A DNA stretch of 64,000 nucleotides from VRUE01 sp963699215 (GCA_963699215.1 OY969422.1:248001-312000); one strand, 5' to 3'. Shown: positions 1-8,442, numbered from the stretch's first letter. Notes: generated from the sequence alone by a model not told the origin. Translations and numbers: made by a program.

Positions 1-75
1 GACAAACGTGGGTCGGTTGGCTCGCGAATCGACGGGAGTCCGTCGGTTTCACGGGGCTAGGGAGAGGCAGGTCTG

Positions 76-393
76 TTGAGAATGGTCGTGACCGACAGAA
101 GAATGCTGCTGGTGGACATCGCCGCCGCCTTCGGGAGGAACCTCAATCTCTGTCGCAAGCGCGCCGGCCTCTCCCAGGAAGAGCTCGCGGTTCGCGCGTC
201 GCTGCACCGAACCGAGATCGGGCTGCTGGAGCGAGGCGAACGGCTGCCGCGCATCGACACCGTGATCAAGCTCGCCGGTGCCCTCGCCGTCTCGCCAGCC
301 GAGTTGATCGAGGGAATCGACTGGTCGCCCGGCAGCACCAGCCGCGGCAGCTTCTCGCTCGGGTCTCCCGCCGCGGAGCCGCAGTCGAACTAG
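76..393 (+). CDS. XRE-family helix-turn-helix regulator
   Basis: Small (about 105 aa) Cro/CI-type DNA-binding protein. The HTH_3 domain covers roughly residues 18-80: an N-terminal helix, then SQEELAVRASLHRTEIGLLE as helices 2 and 3, then helices 4 and 5 (PRIDTVIKLAGALAVSPAEL). A short Ser/Gly/Pro tail follows, with no sensor or enzymatic domain. Start choice: a GGAGAGG Shine-Dalgarno at 61-67 sits 8 nt from TTG 76, while ATG 82 is also possible. It stands alone on the plus strand, converging on the glucosyltransferase gene. Targets cannot be inferred; such single-domain proteins are often autoregulators or orphan antitoxin-like repressors. Confidence 0.85.
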   Translation: MRMVVTDRRMLLVDIAAAFGRNLNLCRKRAGLSQEELAVRASLHRTEIGLLERGERLPRIDTVIKLAGALAVSPAELIEGIDWSPGSTSRGSFSLGSPAAEPQSN

Positions 394-412
394 ATGGGCG
401 CCCCGCCGCCGG

Positions 413-1606
413 TCAGGCCGGGCTCGGGTCGCCGGCGAGTTCGGCGTAGACGGCCGCGGTCTGCTCGGCGACGTCGCCCCAGTCGAAGCGGCGCAGGTGC
501 TCGTAGGCTTCGGCGACGAGGCTCTGGCCCAGCTCGTCGTCGCGCAGGACGCGGATCGCGACTTCGGCCAGGGCTTCGGGGTCGTGCGAGCGGAAGCGCA
601 GTCCGACCTCCTCGTGTGGGACCACCTCGCGCAGGCCGCCGGTGTCGGCGACTATGCAGGGGCATTCGGAGGCCATCGCCTCCAACGCCACCAGGCCAAA
701 AGGCTCGTAGATAGAGGGGACCACGGTCAGGTCGGCGATCCGGTAGAGCGAGTGCAGGACGTCGTCGCCGATCCAGCCCAGGAATGTGCCGTGCTCCATC
801 AAGCCCAGGTCCTTGGCCTGGCGGTGCAGCTCCTCCTCGTGGGTGCCCGAGCCGGCAACCAGGAAGCGCGTTCCCGGCGCCTCTTCGATCACCCGCGGCA
901 TCGCCTCCAGCGCCAGCTGGAAGCCCTTCTCGTAGACCAGCCGCCCGATCAGCAGCACCAGCTTCTCCTGCGGCGCGGCGAACTCGGCCCGCATCCGCGC
1001 CAGCTCGGCCGGGTCCTGGACCGGCAGGTCGTCGGGATCGATCCCGTTGGGGATGACGCTGACGCGCTCCTCCTCGACCCCGAAGATGTCGGCGATCTGC
1101 TCGCGCATGTAGTGCGAGCAGGCGATCGTGCGCTCGGAGCGGTTGGTTATCCAGCGCTCGACCCCGTGGATGTAGCTCTGCGGGTGCTTGTCGACCCAGC
1201 CCTGGTGGCGGCCGTGCTCGGTGGCGTGGATCGTCGTCACCAGAGGCGCTTCGAAGCGCTTCGCCAGGTGGTCGCAGGCGTTGGCGACGAGCCAGTCGTG
1301 GCCGTGCACGAGGTCGAAGCTGTAGCGGTCGCCGAGCTCGACCCCGGCGGCGAGCATGTCGGAGTTCATCCGCTCCACCCAGGCGACGAACTCGCCCAGG
1401 TCGGTCGGTCGCTTCGGCTCGCGGATGCGGTGGATGTGGACGCCGGCGCGGCGCTCCTCCGCCGGCGACTCCTCGCCGCCGCGGGTCAGCACATGGACCT
1501 CGACGTCGCGCTCGACCAGCGCCTCGGAGAGCTTGCGCACGTGCCGTGCCAGGCCGCCCTCGATCAGCGGCGGGTACTCCCAGGAGAGGATCAGGACACG
1601 CGTCAT
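413..1606 (-). CDS. GT4 family alpha-glucan glucosyltransferase (glycogen synthase-like, Rv3032 type)
   Basis: 397-aa retaining glycosyltransferase of the GT-B fold. Visible are the N-terminal donor-loop motif WEYPPLIEGGLARHV (residues 9-23), VHGHDWL near 100-106, VIPNGID at 184-190, the second Rossmann domain starting GRLVYEKGF (221-229) and the E-x7-E motif EPFGLVALE (301-309) typical of GT4. It is the last gene of a three-gene minus-strand set: methyltransferase, GH57 branching enzyme, GT4, with a 10-nt gap after the GH57 stop. The same set and order occur in Mycobacterium tuberculosis Rv3030-Rv3031-Rv3032, where the GT4 elongates alpha-1,4-glucan of methylglucose lipopolysaccharide. The role here is inferred as cytoplasmic alpha-1,4-glucan elongation. 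Confidence 0.88.
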   Translation of the reverse strand: MTRVLILSWEYPPLIEGGLARHVRKLSEALVERDVEVHVLTRGGEESPAEERRAGVHIHRIREPKRPTDLGEFVAWVERMNSDMLAAGVELGDRYSFDLVHGHDWLVANACDHLAKRFEAPLVTTIHATEHGRHQGWVDKHPQSYIHGVERWITNRSERTIACSHYMREQIADIFGVEEERVSVIPNGIDPDDLPVQDPAELARMRAEFAAPQEKLVLLIGRLVYEKGFQLALEAMPRVIEEAPGTRFLVAGSGTHEEELHRQAKDLGLMEHGTFLGWIGDDVLHSLYRIADLTVVPSIYEPFGLVALEAMASECPCIVADTGGLREVVPHEEVGLRFRSHDPEALAEVAIRVLRDDELGQSLVAEAYEHLRRFDWGDVAEQTAAVYAELAGDPSPA

Positions 1607-1616
1607 GCGGCTCGGG

Positions 1617-3026
1617 CTAGGGCTCCAGCAGTGGAGCGAGGCTCAGATCCGGGGCTAGGGCACGCATACTCGGGTCGCTGCTGCCGGGGGAGTCTATGGC
1701 CTCGAGCATCGCCTCGGCGTGATCGGTCGCGCGCTGGTAGGCGTAGTCGCCCGCCTGGCCGCGCTTGTCGAGGAAGGCCCAGTCGCTCGACTGTGCGGCA
1801 AGAAGCTCGCGGGCAGCGCGCAGAGCGGCGGGCTCGGGCAGCCCGCCGGCGAGCGCGCGCAGCAGCCGCAGCTCCAGCCGCCGCGCCCCCCAGGCGAGAT
1901 CGGCCACCTCGGGCGAGTCCCACGTCCGCAGATCCTTCTCCTCGCCCCAGGTCGATGCGGCCAGCGGCCGCTCGACCGGCTCGTGCTCGGCGAGCGCCTG
2001 CGGCACGGTGAGCAGGCGCACGCTCGCGGCGGCGGCACCGGCGAGCACTTCGCGCAGCCAGAGCGCCCCCTCCGACCACCAGTGGCCGAGCAGCTCGGTG
2101 TCGATCGCGAAGACGAGCAGACCGCGCCGCTCGCTCGCGGCAGAGAACCGCCGCAGCCGCTCGGCGACCGCAGCCAGGAACTCGTCCGCCTGACGCCGCG
2201 CCGCCGCAGCGGCGGCCTGCGGCTCGTAGGCCCCGCCCCCCACCTTCCAGATCCGCACCCCGCGCAGCGATTTGCCGGCGAACTGGGCGTGGGCCGGATC
2301 GGACGGGTAGCCGTCGAGCGACCAGAGCCACTGGATCGCCTCCCAGTCGATCGGCAGCGCCACAGGGCCCGCCCCGGTCGCGACCGGGGCGAGCGCCGCG
2401 AGCGGCTCCTCGCGGCGGCTCTGGTCTACGCAGAACCAGCGCACGCCGTGCTCCGCCAGGCGCCGCTCCAGTGGCGGCGCGTAGGCGCACTCGGGCAGCC
2501 AGAAGCCGCCGCCCCAGCCGAAGCGGCGACGGTGCGAGCGGATGCCGGCGTCGAGCTGCAAGTCGATCCCGGCGCGGGTCGCCAGCAGCGGCAGGACGGC
2601 GTGCGTCGCGGCCGAGGCCGCCAGCGCCACCCGACCCTCCGCGACCGCATCCTGGAACGGCCGCAACGGGTCCCCCCCGGCAGCATCCAGCAGCTCCAGC
2701 GCGTGCCGGTACCGAGCCAGCTCCGCCTCGCAGGCGTCGCGGCACTCGGCCGGCACCTCCTCGATATCGGCTTCGGCCGCCCCGATCCGCCAATCGACCA
2801 AGAACCTGCGCAACCGCTCGGCGGCGCCCCGATCCTCGAGCTGATCGGCGAGGACCGGCGTCACCGTCATCGTCAGCCGCTCTGCCACCTCCAGCACCGG
2901 CAGGTACGACCGGATCACCGCATCGAACAGCCACTCCTCGCCGAAGGGATACGTCCCGAACCCCTCCACGTAGGGCATGTGGCTGTGCAGCACGATCGCC
3001 AGATCGCCGACCGACTCCTCAGCCAT
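1617..3026 (-). CDS. GH57 1,4-alpha-glucan branching enzyme (DUF1957 type)
   Basis: 469-aa glycoside hydrolase family 57 protein. It opens with the family motif LHSHMPYVEGFG (residues 13-24). The catalytic nucleophile region is WLPECAY with Glu179, and the acid/base region is FAIDTELLGHWW with Asp309. DUF1957-type helices fill the C-terminus. It should make alpha-1,6 branches on the glucan built by the neighbouring GT4. ATG 3026 is chosen because it overlaps the upstream methyltransferase stop by 8 nt (translational coupling) and because an in-frame extension upstream of it lacks protein-like composition. It is somewhat shorter than archaeal GH57 branching enzymes (over 500 aa). Confidence 0.9.
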   Translation of the reverse strand: MAEESVGDLAIVLHSHMPYVEGFGTYPFGEEWLFDAVIRSYLPVLEVAERLTMTVTPVLADQLEDRGAAERLRRFLVDWRIGAAEADIEEVPAECRDACEAELARYRHALELLDAAGGDPLRPFQDAVAEGRVALAASAATHAVLPLLATRAGIDLQLDAGIRSHRRRFGWGGGFWLPECAYAPPLERRLAEHGVRWFCVDQSRREEPLAALAPVATGAGPVALPIDWEAIQWLWSLDGYPSDPAHAQFAGKSLRGVRIWKVGGGAYEPQAAAAAARRQADEFLAAVAERLRRFSAASERRGLLVFAIDTELLGHWWSEGALWLREVLAGAAAASVRLLTVPQALAEHEPVERPLAASTWGEEKDLRTWDSPEVADLAWGARRLELRLLRALAGGLPEPAALRAARELLAAQSSDWAFLDKRGQAGDYAYQRATDHAEAMLEAIDSPGSSDPSMRALAPDLSLAPLLEP

Positions 3027-3780
3027 GGCAGACGGCGAGGAAGTCCAAGGCCCGATCCAGATCGCTCTCGCGCAGCACGAAGTCCGACGCGGAGATCGAC
3101 GGCGTGAAGCGGTCGTAGAAGGGCCTGGTAAGCCGCAGCGCCTTGTGGACTCGGTCCCAGCCGAGGCGAATTGCGATCTCGTGCACGCGCAGCTTGCGCG
3201 CGTGGAAGAGCCCGAACAGCTCGACTCGCTCGAAGTGCGCCTCGCAGAGCTCGCGGAACTCCGCCGCCCGGTACTCCTTGACGTGCCAGGGATTGTCGGA
3301 CTTCTCGGCACCGGGGGGCGCGAGGGTCAGCAGGTTCGGGGTCGATATGTAAGCCGCGCCGCCCGGCGCCAGCATCGACTTGAAGTGCTCGAGGATCGCG
3401 CCCGGGTCCTGCACGTGCTCGATCGTCTGCAGGAAGACGACCGCGTCGCAGGGCTCGGCGAAGCTCTCGACCAGGTCCCGCTCGAAGCGCAGGTTGTCGC
3501 GCACGTAGCGCAGCTGCGCGTGCTCGTACGCCTCGGGGTTCGCGTCCACGCCGACCACGCCGGCCGCGGTCCTCGCCAGCACGTCGGAGCCGTAGCCCTC
3601 GCCGCAGGCCATGTCGACGACGCGCCCGTCGGCTACCCGCGGCTCGATCCACTCGTAGACCGCCAGGTGACGGCGGAACCAGTAGTTCTCCTCGGGCACG
3701 TCGGGCAGGGTCCGCTCGCCGGTCAGCGGCAGCGGCGGCACCCCGGCGGGCTGGTCTCGTTGGACGTATTCGCGCTGCAT
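3019..3780 (-). CDS. Class I SAM-dependent methyltransferase (Rv3030-like)
   Basis: About 253 aa from ATG 3780 (MQREYVQRD); ATG 3822 is an alternative in-frame start. The Rossmann methyltransferase core begins VVDMACGEGYGSDVLA (motif I), then GVDANPEAYEHA (motif II acidic residue), and VFLQTIEHVQDPGAIL with a LAPGGAAYIST post-motif. It is the first gene of the glucan cluster and overlaps the GH57 gene by 8 nt. In mycobacteria the equivalent gene Rv3030 is assigned to methylglucose lipopolysaccharide synthesis; a sugar or lipid hydroxyl as acceptor here is inference from synteny. An 85-nt gap separates it from a divergent second methyltransferase. Confidence 0.85.
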   Translation of the reverse strand: MQREYVQRDQPAGVPPLPLTGERTLPDVPEENYWFRRHLAVYEWIEPRVADGRVVDMACGEGYGSDVLARTAAGVVGVDANPEAYEHAQLRYVRDNLRFERDLVESFAEPCDAVVFLQTIEHVQDPGAILEHFKSMLAPGGAAYISTPNLLTLAPPGAEKSDNPWHVKEYRAAEFRELCEAHFERVELFGLFHARKLRVHEIAIRLGWDRVHKALRLTRPFYDRFTPSISASDFVLRESDLDRALDFLAVCHG

Positions 3781-3865
3781 GGACCGGGACCGTATTGGAG
3801 CCGAGCGCGCGATCTCATCCATTACGCCGATCCGCGTAGAGATAGCCACTAGAGTTCCCGACTCG

Positions 3866-4786
3866 ATGCCGGCCTCCCCGACCGCCACCCCCGCGCACAT
3901 CAAGGACGTCAACACCCGCTACCACGACGCGGCGGCCGACGAATACGACGCCAAGTGGGGCATCGACTTCGGCGCCACCGGCCAACGCCAGGTGCGGCTG
4001 AAGCTGGCCAAGGCGCTGGGCGAGAGGGTCGAGGGGCTGCGCTTCGGCGACGGGCTGGAGATCGGCTCCGGCACCGGCTACTTCTCGCTCAACCTGCTGC
4101 AGATGGGGACGATCGAGCGGCTGACCGCGACCGACATCTCGCCCGGCATGCTGCGCCGCCTCTCGACCACCGCCGGGGCGCTGGGGCTGGAGGCCGAGAC
4201 GGTCGCGACCGAGGCCGAGGAGCTTCCCTTCGACGACGAGAGCTTCGACCTCGTCTTCGGCCACGCCGTCCTGCACCACATCCCGGACCTTGAGCGCGCC
4301 TTCGCCGAGTTCCGCCGCGTGCTGCGCCCCGGCGGCGCGATCGCCTTCTGCGGCGAGCCCTCACGCTACGGCGACCGGCTGGCTGCGGCGCCGAAGCGCG
4401 CGGGGCTGATCGCCGCCCCCGCCTGGCGCCGCCTGGTCGGCGCGCGGCCGCGCGCCGTGCCCGAGAGCGAGCAGTCCCACGGCCACGCGCTGGAGGGCGA
4501 GGTCGACGTCCACGCCTTCGCCCCGGCCGACCTGCGCCGCCTGCTGCGCGAGGCCGAGTTCGAGCGGCCGCGAGTCGGCGGCGAGGAGCTGCTCGCCAAC
4601 GCCTGGGGTTGGGGGCTGCGCACGGTCGAGTCGACCGCCGAGCCGGAATCGGTCTCCTTCGGCTGGCGCCGCTTCGCCTTCAACAGCTACATCGCCCTGC
4701 AGAAGGTCGACACCCGCCTGCTCGAGCCCCGCCTCCCAGCCGAGCTCTTCTACAACCTGCTGCTCTCCGGCCGCAAGCCGGCCTGA
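3866..4786 (+). CDS. Class I SAM-dependent methyltransferase, Methyltransf_11 type
   Basis: 306 aa from ATG 3866 (MPASPTATPAHIKDV); earlier in-frame codons lie inside the divergent promoter region. The SAM-binding motif LEIGSGTGYFSLNLL is followed by TATDISPGML and by LPFDDESFDLVFGHAVLHH with VLRPGGAIAF, all canonical. An extra C-terminal part of about 120 residues carries YNLLLSGRKPA at the end and a region typical of small-molecule methyltransferases. The substrate is unknown. It is divergent from the glucan-cluster methyltransferase, so it may share regulation with it, but it is not closely similar to that protein. Confidence 0.85.
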   Translation: MPASPTATPAHIKDVNTRYHDAAADEYDAKWGIDFGATGQRQVRLKLAKALGERVEGLRFGDGLEIGSGTGYFSLNLLQMGTIERLTATDISPGMLRRLSTTAGALGLEAETVATEAEELPFDDESFDLVFGHAVLHHIPDLERAFAEFRRVLRPGGAIAFCGEPSRYGDRLAAAPKRAGLIAAPAWRRLVGARPRAVPESEQSHGHALEGEVDVHAFAPADLRRLLREAEFERPRVGGEELLANAWGWGLRTVESTAEPESVSFGWRRFAFNSYIALQKVDTRLLEPRLPAELFYNLLLSGRKPA

Positions 4787-4804
4787 GCCCAATACGCCGA
4801 TTGA

Positions 4805-4838
4805 AGCTTTTTCCACCCCCTGGGGGTGAAAAGGCTCC
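4805..4838. repeat. 34-bp palindromic repeat, copy A
   Basis: Begins AGCTTTTT and ends AAGGCTCC, with complementary CACCCCC and GGGGGTG arms in the centre. Copy B at 5750-5783 has the same length and identical first 8 and last 8 bases; I count 25 of 34 positions matching. The two copies bracket the DUF559 gene in the same orientation. The hairpin has no T-run directly after the stem on either strand, so it is a poor match to a canonical terminator, although it lies between convergent genes and could still block read-through. Confidence 0.6.
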
Positions 4839-4851
4839 CGAAGGGCGGTAC

Positions 4852-5766
4852 TTAGGGTGTGGCGTCCGTCTTGAGCCGAGCAACCACCGCTGTGAGACTT
4901 CGCCGCACCTCTTTAGGCTCATCGCGGATCTGCTTTTCGGCGAAGCGCAACGTAGTCAGCCCCGCTGCCGTATGCACTTGGTCGCGCCGATGATCGTTCG
5001 CCTGCTCTCCCGCAGTGCGGTGGTAGACCCAACCATCCGCCTCGACAACCAGGGCGAGATCGGGCCAGTAGAAGTCGACCCGATAGCCATTCACCGATGC
5101 TTGCGTTCTGGGCTGCGGCAAGCCCGCGGCTCGCACGAGCGCCAGGAACTTGCGCTCCAGGCCAGAGTCGGTAAGCGCATCGCAGCCGAGCAGCCGGCGA
5201 ATGCAAGCCATGCCGGGTCTCGGGGGCAGGGACTCGATCGCAGCACGGAGCCCCTCGGGATCGACCAGATCAAGCCGATCCGCCTCGTTGATCGCTCGCT
5301 CCACCCGCCATTCCGGAACGCGGGAGGCCAAATCCACAAGCGTTGAAACCGGATCGGTCACCGGTATCCCCTGGACCACGCGGCAGTTGGAGGGCGCCAA
5401 CCCCGAGCGGCGATGCACCCGAATGCCCGGCCGGCGGCGGCGTGCGTTGCCCGGTACCACGACTTCCAGAGCTGCCGTGGCGGGCATCAAACCCCAAAGC
5501 ACCGCGGCGCTTCGATGACTTAACAGCGCCCCCTGCCCACAGCTCAGCACCGCCGCCATCCAATGGCCGGTCTGGTCCACTTCCGGTCGCCCAACGGCAT
5601 ATACACCCCGCCATAGGGGGTGCAAACGACCGATTGCGATGCGGTGCTCAATGGCCTTCGGGCTGAATCCTCGCGCCAGCAATTGCGATCTCGCAACCAC
5701 CCCATGTTGTTCGCGCGCCAGCCCCCACAGCTCTGCCGGTCGAGGCCGGAGCTTTTTGCCCCTCAT
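4852..5766 (-). CDS. AbiEi-like antitoxin N-domain plus DUF559/Vsr-fold nuclease-like protein
   Basis: 304 aa. Residues 15-75 (GLAREQHGVVARSQLLARGF, LHPLWRGVYAVGRP) match the winged-helix region of type IV abortive-infection AbiEi antitoxins. A middle region (PGIRVHRR, GIPVTDPVSTLVDLA) is characteristic of the same actinobacterial family. The C-terminus (YRVDFYWPDLALVVEADGW, HRRDQVHTAAGLTTLRF) is a DUF559/very-short-patch-repair endonuclease-like fold with a D-x(n)-E-x-D core. No AbiEii nucleotidyltransferase toxin gene is adjacent, so it is not a complete AbiE pair. It is flanked by related 34-bp repeats. No Shine-Dalgarno is visible before ATG 5766. Function is unknown; a role in nucleic-acid processing or defence is inference. 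Confidence 0.75.
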   Translation of the reverse strand: MRGKKLRPRPAELWGLAREQHGVVARSQLLARGFSPKAIEHRIAIGRLHPLWRGVYAVGRPEVDQTGHWMAAVLSCGQGALLSHRSAAVLWGLMPATAALEVVVPGNARRRRPGIRVHRRSGLAPSNCRVVQGIPVTDPVSTLVDLASRVPEWRVERAINEADRLDLVDPEGLRAAIESLPPRPGMACIRRLLGCDALTDSGLERKFLALVRAAGLPQPRTQASVNGYRVDFYWPDLALVVEADGWVYHRTAGEQANDHRRDQVHTAAGLTTLRFAEKQIRDEPKEVRRSLTAVVARLKTDATP

Positions 5767-5783
5767 AGGAGGTACAAGGCTCC
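5750..5783. repeat. 34-bp palindromic repeat, copy B, over the DUF559 start codon
   Basis: Same termini as copy A (AGCTTTTT and AAGGCTCC). It covers the start codon of the DUF559 gene at 5764-5766. It lies inside a longer inverted repeat whose arms GCCGGAGC (5745-5752) and GCTCCGGC (5779-5786) enclose the initiation region. The arms could hide the start in mRNA or act as an operator. Confidence 0.55.
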
Positions 5784-5797
5784 GGCGAGCCTGGGTT

Positions 5798-5811
5798 CTC
5801 CCCCCGGGGAG
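5798..5811. terminator. GC-rich hairpin downstream of adenylate cyclase
   Basis: CTCCCC and GGGGAG arms around CC lie 14 nt downstream of the cyclase stop codon on the minus strand. There is no T-run, so this is a weak terminator candidate only. Confidence 0.3.
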
Positions 5812-5824
5812 GAGGGGACTGGCG

Positions 5825-6940
5825 CTATTTGCGCTCAGCGCGCCGGGCGCGGAACAGCTTGACCTTGGAGTCGAAGCCCTTGAGGCGTTTCTCGCCGGCG
5901 AAGGAGTAGTCGAAGCCCTCGTCGGCCGCCTCCCTCGCCGCGGTGTCGAGCAGGATGCTGCCCGGCTTGGCGATCGCGGTCAGGCGGCTGGCGAGGTTGA
6001 CCGGGCGGCCGTAGTAGTCGCCTGCTTGCGTGTGGACCGAGCCGTGGGCGATCCCGGCCCGCAGGCTGGGGAACTCGTCGCCTTCGCCCTCGGCGGCGTC
6101 GACCATCCGCAGCGCCGCCTCGACCATCGCTGCGGCATCCGTGGAGACGAGCATCGCCGCGTCGCCGATCAGCTTCACAAGTCGCACCGGCGGCTCCGCC
6201 ACCGAGGTCGCCAGCTCGTCGAGGCGGCCGGCGATCAGACCGAGCTCTTCGGTCTCGACCTGCTCGCCGAGCTTGGTGAAACCGACCAGGTCGGCGAAGC
6301 ACACCGAGACCTCCGTCGCCGTTCCCGGCTCGCCCGCCGCGATCTCACCGGTGCCGATCACGTCGCGGCGGATCTGCTCGAGCATGTGGGCGCGGAACGC
6401 GTAGGAGAGGGTCGGCTCGAACAGCGGCAGCATGTGCTCGGCGGCGGCGGCAAAACGCAACGCCAGATCGCGCTCGGTGTCGCCTGGCTGCATCAGCGTG
6501 CGCACGACCAGCTCGCGGTTGGCCTCGGCGATCCGCGCCGTCGCCATCCCGACGGTCCGCGCCACCTGCATCATTCCGTCTTCGGGCAGGCCGGCGTCGT
6601 AGAAGGCCTTGACCCGCTTCGCCGCCTCCAGGTCGACCTCGGTCACCGAGCGCTCGTCCGGATCGGGGTAGGGAACGCCTAGCGCAGCGCTGGTCCGCTG
6701 CAGGATCTCGAGGTCGATTCCGACCTTCTCGGCCACCTCGCGCGGGGTGTAGCGAGGGCCGTCGCCGGCGAAAGCACGCTCGACCGGCAGCAGGGCCAGG
6801 CGCCCGCCTTCGACCGCCTCGCGCAGCTCCTCCAGCGGCACGCCTTCCCCGGCCAGGCGCTCGAGCAGTTCCCGCCGCGCCTCGCGCACCTCGCCCTCGA
6901 CGCCGTCGAGCAGCCCCTCAGCCTGGAAATCGACCGTCAT
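5825..6940 (-). CDS. Class III adenylate cyclase with N-terminal regulatory domain (Rv1264-like)
   Basis: 371-aa soluble protein. Residues 1-195 resemble the helical autoinhibitory adenylate-cyclase regulatory domain of M. tuberculosis Rv1264. The catalytic domain (about 208-370) contains VCFADLVGF with metal-binding Asp217, VKLIGDAAML with purine-specifying Lys256 and metal Asp260, and NLASRL with transition-state Asn315 and Arg319. The catalytic residues I can identify are present, so cAMP production is expected. There are no transmembrane segments. It is the last gene of the parA-ftsZ-ggt-cyclase run; its ATG overlaps the ggt stop by 4 nt, implying coupled translation. Confidence 0.92.
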   Translation of the reverse strand: MTVDFQAEGLLDGVEGEVREARRELLERLAGEGVPLEELREAVEGGRLALLPVERAFAGDGPRYTPREVAEKVGIDLEILQRTSAALGVPYPDPDERSVTEVDLEAAKRVKAFYDAGLPEDGMMQVARTVGMATARIAEANRELVVRTLMQPGDTERDLALRFAAAAEHMLPLFEPTLSYAFRAHMLEQIRRDVIGTGEIAAGEPGTATEVSVCFADLVGFTKLGEQVETEELGLIAGRLDELATSVAEPPVRLVKLIGDAAMLVSTDAAAMVEAALRMVDAAEGEGDEFPSLRAGIAHGSVHTQAGDYYGRPVNLASRLTAIAKPGSILLDTAAREAADEGFDYSFAGEKRLKGFDSKVKLFRARRAERK

Positions 6941-8442
6941 GCGGTAGCTACGCTACCGCCGCGGCGCGGATCGCCGCCGCCACTCAGGGCGCCGGTCGCT
7001 CGATCGCGGGCGACCGCCTGCACACCACCGAAGAAGAGATTGATCCGCGGGCGGCGCAGGACCGGGATTCCGCGCGCCTCGATCCGCGCCAGCGCCTCCT
7101 CGTCGATCCCCGGCTCGGCCTGGACGATGCCCTGCTCGAAGTGCAGGCGGGGGGCCCGGACCGCGTCGCCCGCGCTCATCCCCTGCTCCACCGTCCGCAC
7201 CACCGTCTGCACGATCGCCGAGCGGATCCGGTTGGAGCCGGCGCTGCCCAGCCCCAGCTCGATCTCCCCGTCGCGCCGCACCACGGTCGGCGCCATCATC
7301 GAGGGGACGCGGCGGCCGGGGGCGATCGCGTGGAAGCCGAGCGGGTTGAGGTCCTCCTCGCCCAGCATGTTGTTGAGGATCACCCCGGTGCCAGGGACGA
7401 GAACGCCGGAGCCCGAGCCGTTCGAGCAGGTGACGCTGGCGCACGTCCCGGCGCCGTCGAGGACCGAGATATGGGTGGTCGAGCCGAGCAGGTCGCCGGC
7501 CTTCAGGTCGAGGCGGGCCGGGTCGAGGAGCATTTCCTCCAGGCCCTCTCCGTAGAGCGCCTCGGCGAACTCCTCGCCGCGGGCGCGGTTGGCGGCGTCC
7601 ATCGCCGCGACCAGCCGCTCGGGGCCGCTGCGCTCGCCCACCCGCTCCAGCAGGCCGAGCGAGTAGGCGACCAGGATCCCGCCCGAGGAGGGCGGCGGAT
7701 TGGTCAGCACCTCGGTGCCGCGAAAGGGGGCGCGGATCGGTCGCCGCTCGATCGCCTCGTAGTCAGCCAGGTCGGTTGGGCCCAAGGTGCCCCCGTGCTC
7801 GACCACGTAACCGCTCAGCGCCGCCGCGACCTCACCGCGGTAGAAGGGCTCGGCGCCCTCGGCACCGAAGCGTTCGAGCGCATCGGCCAGCTCCGGAAAG
7901 CGGAATACGTCCCCCTCCCCCAGCGGGCTCCCTTGCGGCGCGTAGAGCTCGCGCGTCGCCGCCAGCCGCTCGTGGATCGGCCAGAGGATGTCGAGGATGT
8001 AGCCCTGCTCGGCGTTGACGGCGGCGCCGTCGCGAGCGAGCGAGATCCCGGCGGTGGCGAGGTCGGTCAGCGGCGCCGTTCCGAATCGCTCGATCGCCAG
8101 CTCGAGCCCCGCCGCGGTCCCCGGGACCCCGCAGGAGGCCGGGCCGACGTAGAACGTCTGGGTGGTCTCGGCGTCGAAGTGAACCGGCACGGGGACCAGC
8201 TCTGCCCCGCGATCGATCCCGTCCTTGCCGGGCGCAGCGACGAAGAAGTCGATCAGGACCGTCTCCTCGTCGCGGCCGATCATCATGAAGCCGCCGGCGC
8301 CGAAGCCGGTCAGCGGGCTCTCGACCGCGAAGGAGGCGAGCACCGCGGCGACCGCGGCATCTACCGCGTTGCCGCCCTCGCGCAGCACATCCGCCCCCGC
8401 CTCGGCGGTAAGGGGGTGCCCCGCCGCGACGACGCCGTTCAT
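6937..8442 (-). CDS. ggt: Gamma-glutamyltransferase family protein
   Basis: 501-aa Ntn-hydrolase. The large-subunit start has AGHPLTAEAGADVLREGGN and AVDAAVAAVLA, and the autoprocessing site is STTHISVLD, where the Thr would become the N-terminal nucleophile of the small subunit. GVILNNMLGEEDLNP and LGLGSAGSNRI are family signatures. It transfers or hydrolyses gamma-glutamyl groups of glutathione-like thiols. No signal peptide is present, which is unusual because bacterial GGTs are commonly exported, so a cytoplasmic location is inferred. It lies 9 nt after ftsZ and overlaps the cyclase by 4 nt. The last codons form a GCGGTAG/CTACCGC hairpin (6941-6959) next to the cyclase start. Confidence 0.88.
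   Translation of the reverse strand: MNGVVAAGHPLTAEAGADVLREGGNAVDAAVAAVLASFAVESPLTGFGAGGFMMIGRDEETVLIDFFVAAPGKDGIDRGAELVPVPVHFDAETTQTFYVGPASCGVPGTAAGLELAIERFGTAPLTDLATAGISLARDGAAVNAEQGYILDILWPIHERLAATRELYAPQGSPLGEGDVFRFPELADALERFGAEGAEPFYRGEVAAALSGYVVEHGGTLGPTDLADYEAIERRPIRAPFRGTEVLTNPPPSSGGILVAYSLGLLERVGERSGPERLVAAMDAANRARGEEFAEALYGEGLEEMLLDPARLDLKAGDLLGSTTHISVLDGAGTCASVTCSNGSGSGVLVPGTGVILNNMLGEEDLNPLGFHAIAPGRRVPSMMAPTVVRRDGEIELGLGSAGSNRIRSAIVQTVVRTVEQGMSAGDAVRAPRLHFEQGIVQAEPGIDEEALARIEARGIPVLRRPRINLFFGGVQAVARDRATGALSGGGDPRRGGSVATA

Noticed and set aside
497..2011. Long plus-strand open frame opposite the glucan genes
   Set aside because: It lies antisense to well-supported GT4 and GH57 proteins and its composition (Arg/Ala/Pro/Leu-rich, no motifs) is that of a shadow frame in GC-rich DNA.
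4801..4840. Treating copy A of the 34-bp repeat as a plain terminator
   Set aside because: The stem is followed by A-runs rather than T-runs on both strands, and a related copy with the same ends exists 945 bp away.
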